This document shows positions 1 to 5,832 of a stretch of DNA of 6,448 nucleotides, in pieces; within the stretch, counting starts at the first letter, position 1, and every line of letters begins with the position of its first letter. Origin of the DNA: a bacterium. GTDB lineage: Bacteria; Verrucomicrobiota; Verrucomicrobiia; Limisphaerales; UBA11358. The DNA lies in assembly GCA_021781185.1 (NCBI GenBank), contig JAJXXI010000057.1, positions 1 through 6,448 of the forward strand, read 5' to 3'. The position numbers and the translations under genes are program-made. Under the pieces are notes generated by a model, which was not told where the DNA came from, ran no database searches, and saw nothing but the letters and a program-made list of their open reading frames with translations.

Positions 1-1127
1 GCTTCCATGGTGGCGATGTGCGGGTTGTAGAGGCTCACCGGGGATTTGCGGCCGCTGACCATGATGTTGCCCTTGTAGAGTTTCACGCGCACGGTGCCGG
101 TGACGTTCTTCTGCGACTCCTCGACGTAAGCCTGGAGCGCGAGGCGTTCCGGCGCATACCAGAAGCCGTTATAAACCAGCTCGGCATATTTCGGGATGAG
201 CGCGTCGCGCTGGTGCATGACCTCGCGATCCATCGTGAGCGATTCCATCTGGCGATGGGCGAACAGCAGGATCGCGCCGCCGGGCGTTTCATACACGCCG
301 CGGCTCTTCATGCCGACGAAGCGGTTCTCCACCATGTCCACGCGGCCGACGCCGTGTTTGCCACCGAGCTTGTTGAGCACTTTCATCACTCCGAGCGGGT
401 TTAGTTTCTTGCCGTTGACGGCGACGCAATCGCCTTTGACGAAATCGAGTTCCACGAATTCGGGTTTGTCCGGTGCGTCTTCGGGCAGCACGGAGAGCGT
501 GGTGAAATACTGGCGGTTCTTGAGATCGTAGCTGTCATACCACGGGTCTTCGAGAATGCCGGCTTCGTAGGAAATGTGCAGGAGGTTGCGGTCCATCGAA
601 TACGGTTTCTTGGCGCTGGCCTGCACGGGAATCTTGTGCTTGGCGCAGTAATCAATCATCTCCTGCCGGCCGGGGAATTCACTACGGTAGCGCTCGTCCC
701 GCCACGGGGCGATCACCTGCAAGTCTGGCGCGAGCGCGGCGGCGGTGAGTTCGAAGCGCACCTGATCGTTGCCCTTACCCGTCGCACCGTGGGCAATGGC
801 ATCGGCCTTTTCTTTCTTCGCGATCTCGACCATGCGCTTGGCGATGAGTGGGCGCGCAATGGAGGTGCCGAGAAAGTATTGACCTTCGTAAATCGCCCCG
901 GCGCGAAGCATGGGGAAGATGAAATCGCGCGCGAATTCTTCCTGTAAATCATCAATGTAAATCTTGGAGGCGCCGGTTTTGATGGCCTTCTTTTCAAGGC
1001 CATGGAGTTCCTCTTCCTGGCCGATGTCGGCGCAGAAGCCGATCATCTCGGCGTTGTATTTTTCCTTGATCCAGGACATCAGGACCGAGGTGTCAAGACC
1101 ACCAGAATAAGCTAAAACAATTTTCAT
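1..1127 (-). CDS. argG: Argininosuccinate synthase (C-terminus cut by window edge)
   Basis: This cytoplasmic enzyme joins citrulline and aspartate, using ATP, to make argininosuccinate, the penultimate step of arginine synthesis. Reading the minus strand from the ATG at 1127-1125 gives an uninterrupted frame of 375 codons to the left edge. The N-terminus carries the ATP-pyrophosphatase P-loop AYSGGLDTS (residues 6-14). The family motif [14 protein letters not shown] lies at 113-126, followed by [17 protein letters not shown] and EDPWYD, and later [22 protein letters not shown] in segments typical of ArgG. Family members of this type are about 400 residues long, so only some 25-30 residues are missing. 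No Shine-Dalgarno site is visible before the ATG. The upstream neighbour on the same strand is a secreted esterase 164 bp away, which is functionally unrelated, so argG probably has its own promoter. Identity is essentially certain. Confidence 0.97.
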   Translation of the reverse strand, partial: MKIVLAYSGGLDTSVLMSWIKEKYNAEMIGFCADIGQEEELHGLEKKAIKTGASKIYIDDLQEEFARDFIFPMLRAGAIYEGQYFLGTSIARPLIAKRMVEIAKKEKADAIAHGATGKGNDQVRFELTAAALAPDLQVIAPWRDERYRSEFPGRQEMIDYCAKHKIPVQASAKKPYSMDRNLLHISYEAGILEDPWYDSYDLKNRQYFTTLSVLPEDAPDKPEFVELDFVKGDCVAVNGKKLNPLGVMKVLNKLGGKHGVGRVDMVENRFVGMKSRGVYETPGGAILLFAHRQMESLTMDREVMHQRDALIPKYAELVYNGFWYAPERLALQAYVEESQKNVTGTVRVKLYKGNIMVSGRKSPVSLYNPHIATME

Positions 1128-1148
1128 GTGGCGGATATTAAACCGCCA
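1128..1148 (-). promoter_or_regulatory. Candidate leaderless -10 box inside a small hairpin before argG
   Basis: On the minus strand the hexamer TAATAT (1140-1135) ends exactly 7 nt before the argG ATG, the distance expected if transcription starts at or next to the start codon. The hexamer lies in the loop region of a perfect 6-bp inverted repeat (TGGCGG at 1129-1134, CCGCCA at 1143-1148, 8-nt loop). No convincing -35 box sits at the right spacing: CTGACA at 1157-1152 is too close, at 11 nt. A leaderless transcript would agree with the missing ribosome-binding site. A 6-bp repeat can occur by chance, so the call is tentative. The rest of the gap up to 1291 shows nothing recognisable. Confidence 0.25.
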
Positions 1149-1291
1149 AACTGTCAGAAACGCAAAGTGGAAATAAGCGCATCAACCGGAGGGGGATTCC
1201 GTTTCCTGCCAGCAAGAACGGTTCGGCGGCACAGAACTCCCACCCTGCACCACCGGGTCGTGGCAGAAATCTGAAATACGCCCGACCGGAT

Positions 1292-2275
1292 TCAATTCGT
1301 CACGTCTGCCGTGAAAAAGGCCTTTGATTCACCGACAATGTAAAAATATCTTTTCACGGTGGATGCCGGCACAGCCTGTGGTTTGCCGTAGTCCAGCCAG
1401 TTCACCAGATTGGTTGAACCGCGAAATTGAACCGTGCCATTGGTCATCAACGCGAACTGCATCAAAACGCCTTGCTTGCGCACCTCGGCGCGCAGGGCGC
1501 CCAATTCGGCGTTGGTGGAACTCAACAGTTGTTCCATGATCAGGTAGCAATGCTGCTCCGCGCCGGCGGGGCTGAAATGCGTTCCATCGCCGCCGGGCGT
1601 GGGCGGCGTGGTGCCGGTGTTGGCGGCCTGATAGAAGGGCGCTTTCGCCTTTCCAACGAATTCAAAAAAGTCAATCGAGGCCGGTAAAACGTCCAGCAAA
1701 GGCACGTCCATGTTGGTGGCCACTTCCCGCATCGCCTGCGCGTAATTTTGCAGGTCGTCCAGCTTCAATCTGTGCTCATCCGAATAATTTCGCCGCGTCG
1801 GCGGCGTGAGGAAAACCGGGATGCCGCCGTTGGTTCTGGCCTGGTAAACATAGTTCGACAGATTGCTCTTGAAGGTGGTTTGCGGATCGGTGTAGCGGGT
1901 TGGATCGCTGATCTTGCCGTCGTTATGGCCGAACTGGATGAAATAATAATCGGCATGGGTGGCGAGGCAGGCCGCCCATCTGCCTTCGTCGTAAAAGCTC
2001 TTCGAGCTTCTGCCTGAAGCCGCCAGGTCGTCAATGACGACGTTGGTGCTGAAAAAATTGCCGTTCGACAAGGCCTGTCCCCAACCCCATCGTCCACCGG
2101 CGTCCGTCGGCGGAAAGTAAGCGGCGGTGGAATCGCTGGCGATGGTGATTTTCAGGGGTGCGGCGGCGATGTTCTGCGCGGGCAACAGACCGAACAGCAT
2201 GGCCATCAGGCCAATTGACCGGCTAAGTTGCAGCCGAAAGCGGTTCGATGCGAGTGCCAATGCGGCGGGTATCAT
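1292..2275 (-). CDS. Secreted SGNH/GDSL hydrolase, rhamnogalacturonan acetylesterase-like (CE12-type)
   Basis: This is probably an exported carbohydrate esterase that removes acetyl groups from pectic rhamnogalacturonan or a similar polysaccharide. With the ATG at 2275 the protein has 327 residues. It starts with a signal peptide: basic residues R12, R14 and R19, a hydrophobic stretch around 21-32, and an AAA|P cleavage site near residue 39. The SGNH blocks appear in order: SDST with nucleophile S49, G88 in ASGRSSKSF, N118 in FGHNDG, and D230/H233 in DGTHFSPAG. GRWGWGQ near 61-67 is typical of rhamnogalacturonan acetylesterases. Block I has Ser where GDS is usual. Residues 271-327 form a small C-terminal module with STNLVNW (287-293). 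The frame is open up to an ATG at 2545, but the extra 90 residues would bury the signal peptide and contain a good promoter, so 2275 is preferred; ATG 2386 is an alternative. The family is clear; the exact substrate is inferred. Confidence 0.85.
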   Translation of the reverse strand: MIPAALALASNRFRLQLSRSIGLMAMLFGLLPAQNIAAAPLKITIASDSTAAYFPPTDAGGRWGWGQALSNGNFFSTNVVIDDLAASGRSSKSFYDEGRWAACLATHADYYFIQFGHNDGKISDPTRYTDPQTTFKSNLSNYVYQARTNGGIPVFLTPPTRRNYSDEHRLKLDDLQNYAQAMREVATNMDVPLLDVLPASIDFFEFVGKAKAPFYQAANTGTTPPTPGGDGTHFSPAGAEQHCYLIMEQLLSSTNAELGALRAEVRKQGVLMQFALMTNGTVQFRGSTNLVNWLDYGKPQAVPASTVKRYFYIVGESKAFFTADVTN

Positions 2276-2411
2276 GCCGGAGTTTAACAGCCAAGCATCT
2301 TCCGCCGCAAAGAAGAAGTGAATCCGGCGGGTGTGCCGCTTTCGATGGCCCGTTGCCACGGAAACCACCGGCAGCTTGAGGAACATCTTCGTGGTTTTCT
2401 GAACACCTGCA

Positions 2412-2420
2412 ATTATACCA
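2412..2420 (-). promoter_or_regulatory. Extended -10 promoter for the secreted esterase gene
   Basis: The minus strand reads TGGTATAAT, a perfect consensus -10 hexamer (2417-2412) preceded by the TGn extension. No good -35 box lies 16-18 nt upstream, which is common for extended -10 promoters. Transcription would begin near 2405, giving a leader of about 130 nt before the ATG at 2275, or about 20 nt before the alternative ATG at 2386. It rules out the ATG at 2545 as the start for this transcript. The call rests on the motif alone. Confidence 0.45.
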
Positions 2421-2421
2421 A

Positions 2422-2439
2422 GCGGCTCGAAACAGCCGC
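2422..2439. promoter_or_regulatory. Perfect 6-bp inverted repeat, possible operator in the divergent region
   Basis: GCGGCT (2422-2427) and AGCCGC (2434-2439) form a perfect dyad around a 6-bp centre, CGAAAC. It begins 2 bp upstream of the extended -10 box and covers the place where a -35 element would sit for the leftward esterase promoter. It also lies about 130 bp upstream of rhaT. A transcription factor bound here could control both divergent units. No regulator gene is in the window, and the repeat could be coincidental in GC-rich DNA. The remaining divergent DNA (2440-2567) shows no convincing rightward promoter. Confidence 0.3.
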
Positions 2440-2567
2440 GGCCTGACACCCGCATGGACACATCATCCAATACTGGCAAAAAAATCCCGAAGCCTGTAGC
2501 CTCAATCCACACCATTACAAAGCAGGACAAAACAACCAGATCCACGGCCGACTCCTAAACAGCCTTC

Positions 2568-3638
2568 ATGAATTCCATAACACCCAATCCATTGCTTGGC
2601 ATCGGTCTGCACGCCATTGGCGCGCTCTTCGCGGCGACGTGTTATACGCCGCAAAAAAAGGTGAGGGGCTGGTCCTGGCAGACCTACTGGCTCACGCAGG
2701 CGTCGTTCTGCTGGTTTCTGCTGCCGATCCTCGGCGCGTGGCTGACGATTCCGGATTTGCTGGCGGTTCTGCGCGAAGCGCCCACGAATGCGATGTGGCA
2801 CAGCTTTTTCCTCGGCGCGGCGTATGGCATCGGCGGAACGGCGTTTGGCATTTCCATCCGTTACATTGGCTTTTCGCTCACCTACGCCATCGCGGTCGGC
2901 CTTTCGAGCGTGCTGGGAACGCTCATTCCGCCGCTGGTCAAAGGCACGCTGGGCGAGGTGCTGCACAAGGCGGGAGCGGACTGGGTGATGGCGGGAATTG
3001 CGGTGGGCGTTCTGGGCATCGCCTGCGCCGGCGGGGCGGGCTGGCTGAAGGAAAAGGATCTGGCTGCGCAAAAGTGTCGCGGTGAATTTTCGCTGATGAA
3101 AGGGCTGCTGCTCTCGCTGCTGGCCGGCGTGTTGTCGGCGGTTTATGGTTTCGCGCTCGAAGCGGGGACGCCGATAGCCGACGTCGCCTCGGCGCATGGT
3201 GCCGGCGTTTTTCGCGGCAACGTGGTTTATATTTTTTCCAACACCGGCGCGTTTCTGACCACGGCGATCTACTGCCTCTGGCTGCACGCCCGGCACAAGA
3301 CGATTGGCGAACTGGTCGAGCTACCCGCCGGCTCGGAGCGGAAAGCCTTGCCCGTGAACTTTGTGATGGCGGCGATCACCGGGCTGTTCTGGTATGGCCA
3401 GTTCTTCTTCTACAACCTCGGTCATGTGAAGCTTGGCGAAAGGTTTGCGTTCTCCAGTTGGGCCATTCACATGATCATGCTGGTGCTGTTCAGCACCCTC
3501 CTGGGCGTCATCCTGCGCGAGTGGCGGCAATGCCGTCGCCTGACGCACACGACGGTCGGGCTGGCAATATTTATATTGGTTGCGGCGGTGCTTCTATTGA
3601 CTTACGGCAACCATATCGGCGACGTTGCGGGGAAATGA
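2568..3638 (+). CDS. rhaT: RhaT-family L-rhamnose/H+ symporter
   Basis: This inner-membrane carrier would import L-rhamnose or a related deoxy- or methylated sugar with protons. The 356-residue length is close to E. coli RhaT (about 344), and the protein has about ten hydrophobic segments (for example 9-26, 45-61, 80-100, 104-123, 138-159, 176-197, 217-239, 264-283, 297-316 and 329-346). Family signatures include the N-terminal HAIGALFAA and YTPQKKVRGWSWQTYW, then GAAYGIGGTAFGISIRYIG, LKEKD (160-164), the highly characteristic WYGQFFFYNLGH (275-286), and SWAIHM followed by GVILREW near 298-319. No Shine-Dalgarno site precedes the ATG, but the N-terminus matches RhaT proteins well. It opens a rightward cluster; the next gene starts 6 bp after its stop. 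Because the neighbours are not RhaA/RhaB/RhaD but an oxygenase pair, the physiological substrate may differ from rhamnose. Confidence 0.92.
   Translation: MNSITPNPLLGIGLHAIGALFAATCYTPQKKVRGWSWQTYWLTQASFCWFLLPILGAWLTIPDLLAVLREAPTNAMWHSFFLGAAYGIGGTAFGISIRYIGFSLTYAIAVGLSSVLGTLIPPLVKGTLGEVLHKAGADWVMAGIAVGVLGIACAGGAGWLKEKDLAAQKCRGEFSLMKGLLLSLLAGVLSAVYGFALEAGTPIADVASAHGAGVFRGNVVYIFSNTGAFLTTAIYCLWLHARHKTIGELVELPAGSERKALPVNFVMAAITGLFWYGQFFFYNLGHVKLGERFAFSSWAIHMIMLVLFSTLLGVILREWRQCRRLTHTTVGLAIFILVAAVLLLTYGNHIGDVAGK
3629..3633 (+). promoter_or_regulatory. Shine-Dalgarno-like site of the desaturase gene, inside the end of rhaT
   Basis: GGGGA lies in the last codons of rhaT, 11 nt before the ATG at 3645. 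It is one of very few purine-rich sites at gene starts in this window and suggests translation of the second gene is coupled to rhaT. The spacing is slightly long. Confidence 0.35.
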
Positions 3639-3644
3639 TTTTTT

Positions 3645-4727
3645 ATGTCCGTGGCAATTTCCAAACGTGACTACAGCCTCATCGGCCGCGACTGCAAGCT
3701 GGCCGAGGAAGCGGGCCTCGCTTCGGCGGAATGGTATGCCTGCCCCATTCCGCGCAAACGTCTCAAAGAACTGATGCAACGCAGGGACGGTCCGGCCATT
3801 CGCGACACGCTGCTCTGGTTCGCGCTGCTGGGGCTCACTGGCTGGCTGGGGTGGCATTTTTGGGGAACGTGGTGGTGCGTGCCGGCGTTCCTCGTCTATG
3901 GCGTGTTGTATTGTTCCTGCTCGGATTCGCGCTGGCACGAATGCGGCCACCGCACCGCCTTCAAGACGACCTGGATGAACGATGTCGTCTATGAAATGGC
4001 GTCGTTCATGGTGCTGCGCGAATCCACGCCCTGGCGCTGGAGCCACACGCGGCATCACACCGATACCATCATTGTCGGACGCGATCCGGAAATCGCCGTG
4101 CCGCGCCCGCCGGATGTGCCGGGAATTCTGCTCGGGTTCTTCAGCCTGAAAAGCGGCCCGAAGGAATTCAAAAAAGTGTTCCTGCACTGCTGCGGCAAAC
4201 TCACGGCGGAGGAAAAGACCTACATTCCCGAGCTGGAAAACGGCAAAGTTTTCTGGACCGCGCGCATCTGGATTTTGATTTACGCGGCGGTCATCGCCTG
4301 GGCGATTTCGATACACAGTATTTTGCCGCTGATGCTGGTCGGTCTGCCATCGTTTTACGGCGCATGGTTGCTGGTGATCTTCGGTCTGACGCAACACGCG
4401 GGGCTCGCCGAGAATGTTCTGGATCATCGCCTGAACTGCCGGACAGTTTACATGAATCCCGTCTTCCGGTTCGTCTATTGGAACATGAATTATCACCTCG
4501 AACACCACATGTTCCCCCTGGTGCCCTATCACGCACTGGCGGCACTGCATCAGGAAATGAAGGCCGACACGCCGAGGCCTTACCACGGCCTCATCGAAGC
4601 TTACCGGGAAATCATCCCCGCGATTTTGCGACAGGTGAAAGACCCGGCTTACTACGTCAAACGCGAACTGCCGTCGTCGGCCAAACCGTTTCCAACTGCA
4701 ATCCCGACGGCACAGGCTGCCCATTAA
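3645..4727 (+). CDS. Membrane fatty-acid-desaturase-family diiron oxygenase, MocD-like
   Basis: This is an integral membrane non-haem diiron enzyme that would use O2 and electrons from a ferredoxin to desaturate, hydroxylate or demethylate its substrate. All histidine boxes are present in the 360 residues: HECGH (98-102), HTRHH (134-138) and HLEHH (284-288), with an additional QHAG histidine at 251. Hydrophobic segments lie near 54-93 and 207-247, giving the usual hairpin arrangement with the His boxes on one membrane face. The gene starts 6 bp after rhaT and is followed 17 bp later by a MocE-type Rieske ferredoxin, its likely electron donor. This pairing matches mocD/mocE of rhizobial rhizopine catabolism, where a desaturase-like protein is thought to demethylate 3-O-methyl-scyllo-inosamine. 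The desaturase family is certain. A sugar O-demethylase role is inference; a lipid desaturase remains possible. Confidence 0.88.
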   Translation: MSVAISKRDYSLIGRDCKLAEEAGLASAEWYACPIPRKRLKELMQRRDGPAIRDTLLWFALLGLTGWLGWHFWGTWWCVPAFLVYGVLYCSCSDSRWHECGHRTAFKTTWMNDVVYEMASFMVLRESTPWRWSHTRHHTDTIIVGRDPEIAVPRPPDVPGILLGFFSLKSGPKEFKKVFLHCCGKLTAEEKTYIPELENGKVFWTARIWILIYAAVIAWAISIHSILPLMLVGLPSFYGAWLLVIFGLTQHAGLAENVLDHRLNCRTVYMNPVFRFVYWNMNYHLEHHMFPLVPYHALAALHQEMKADTPRPYHGLIEAYREIIPAILRQVKDPAYYVKRELPSSAKPFPTAIPTAQAAH

Positions 4728-4744
4728 ATCACCCCCGAAAAATC

Positions 4745-5062
4745 ATGAGCGAAGAGTGGATCAAAACTTGCGGCGTGGATGACATTGAACCGGAGGACGT
4801 GCTGCGTTTCGATCACGGCGAACGGACCTTTGCGATCTACCGGAGCACCGACGGGAAATTTTTTGCCACGGACGGCCTATGCACGCATCAAAACGTGCAT
4901 CTGGCGGGTGGTTTTGTGATGGACAACCTCATCGAATGCCCCAAGCACAACGGGCGTTTCGATTTCATGACCGGCAAAGCCAAAGGCGCGCCGGTCTGTG
5001 TGGACTTGAAAACGTATCCGACCAAAGTTGAAGCTGGAGCTGTTTTCATTTGCCTTGGGTGA
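4745..5062 (+). CDS. mocE: MocE-type Rieske [2Fe-2S] ferredoxin
   Basis: This small soluble electron carrier (105 residues) probably feeds electrons to the desaturase-family oxygenase encoded just upstream. The two Rieske cluster motifs are intact: C46-T-H48 in GLCTHQNVHLAGG, and C65-P-K-H68 in ECPKHNGRFDF, so the ligands are C46, H48, C65 and H68. The whole protein is a single Rieske domain of normal ferredoxin size with no signal peptide or membrane segment, unlike Rieske subunits of cytochrome bc complexes. The sequence around the second motif, including TGKAKGAPVCVDLKTYP, resembles MocE proteins from rhizobia. It lies 17 bp after the desaturase gene and 11 bp before the remains of an isomerase gene. 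A ferredoxin reductase (MocF equivalent) is needed but not encoded in this window. Confidence 0.92.
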   Translation: MSEEWIKTCGVDDIEPEDVLRFDHGERTFAIYRSTDGKFFATDGLCTHQNVHLAGGFVMDNLIECPKHNGRFDFMTGKAKGAPVCVDLKTYPTKVEAGAVFICLG

Positions 5063-5073
5063 AAAGCGCGCTC

Positions 5074-5787
5074 ATGAGAATTCTCTGCTTCCGTTCCGTC
5101 CGGGGTATGGATGATTGGCCGACAATCGCAGACAAATTACGAGAATTCAAGGCCGGCGGCTTTGACGGCGTGGAACTGGAAGTGCCGCTCGATGCTGAAA
5201 CCTGCCGGCGCGCACCGGTCGCTCGATGAGCCCGGCCTGGGCGTCATTACCCAGCAGTGGCGCACCATCGTGGGGGCGTGGCTGAACACACGGCCAGTTT
5301 TGCGGAATAATACGAACGCGCCCTGCTGCTCAGTCCGCTTTGCCTCAATTTCCCCACCGGCTGCGATCATTTCTCATGGTCACAAAATCCCGCCATCGTT
5401 GATCCTGCCACGGCGCTGGCGGAGTAGCATGACTTGGAAGTTTATCACGAGACGCATCGGAGCCATGCCTTGTTCTGCCTGCCGCCATAGAGATTCTGGC
5501 CGCCCGCCCGCAACTCAAGCTGATGGCCGGTTTTTCGCACTGGTGCTGTGCGCATGAGACATTGCCGGCCGACCAGCCGGAACGCGTCGGGCGTGCCATG
5601 CAGAAACGCCCACGCCATTCACGCGCGCATCGGTTTTCCAGAAAGCCCGCAGATTTCCGATCCGTGCGACTCCATCTGGCAACCGACGATGGACGTGTTT
5701 CTGGACGGGTGGAAACCCATCGCCGATCTGTGGGACGCGAACTGTTTCGTGCGCGACTGGTTGAGCGAACGGCTGGCTCAAAACTCC
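5074..5787 (+). pseudogene. Decayed sugar-phosphate isomerase/epimerase-like (TIM barrel) gene
   Basis: Fragments of one protein can be followed in shifting frames. The ATG at 5074 begins MRILCFRSVRGMDDWPTIAD and continues to GGFDGVELEVPLDAETCRR before a stop at 5227. The next frame gives LDEPGLGVITQQWRT (from 5222). From 5278 the first frame resumes with VAEHTASFAE, a stop at 5308, YERALLLSPLCLNFPTGCDHF, a stop at 5425, and HDLEVYHETHRSHALFCLP up to about 5486. The third frame gives IEILAARPQLKLMAGFSHWC (from 5487). After 5605 the first frame gives NAHAIHARIGFPESPQ and ends in LWDANCFVRDWLSERLAQNS. The metal-site-like YHETHR and the repeated beta-alpha pattern fit the AP-endonuclease-2/xylose-isomerase-like barrel. 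The junction FLDGWKPIADLW appears to lack some 30-40 residues found in relatives as I remember them. It was presumably the third gene of the rhaT-mocD-mocE unit, comparable to mocC/iolE-type enzymes; that assignment is uncertain. Confidence 0.8.
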
Positions 5788-5832
5788 CGCCCTTGTCACC
5801 GGTCACATTTAGTGAGAGTTTGTCCGCCTGTT

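Noticed and set aside
18..947. Plus-strand open frames across the first kilobase
   Set aside because: All lie antisense to argG, whose minus-strand reading gives continuous, motif-complete argininosuccinate synthase.
1148..1291. A rho-independent terminator between the esterase gene and argG
   Set aside because: Only short 4-bp stems (for example CCAC/GTGG near 1250-1262) and no following U-tract were seen, so there is not enough to call one.
2440..2567. A sigma-70 promoter for rhaT on the plus strand
   Set aside because: AT-richer spots such as CATTACAAAG near 2511-2521 lack a matching -35 element at proper spacing; a promoter is expected here but cannot be placed.
2502..3296. A 264-codon minus-strand open frame opposite rhaT
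   Set aside because: The translation is low-complexity and Arg/Gln-rich, while the plus strand encodes a clear RhaT protein.
3594..4724. A 376-codon open frame on the minus strand opposite the desaturase gene
   Set aside because: It lies antisense to a gene with all three His boxes intact; its product is rich in R, Q, H and E with no recognisable motif, typical of the mirror of a GC-rich coding frame.
4364..5062. A longer upstream start for the Rieske ferredoxin (ATG 4364), giving a 232-residue protein
   Set aside because: The added residues overlap the desaturase gene out of frame and are Arg/Pro/Ser-rich without domain character; ATG 4745 gives a normal-length ferredoxin just after the desaturase stop.
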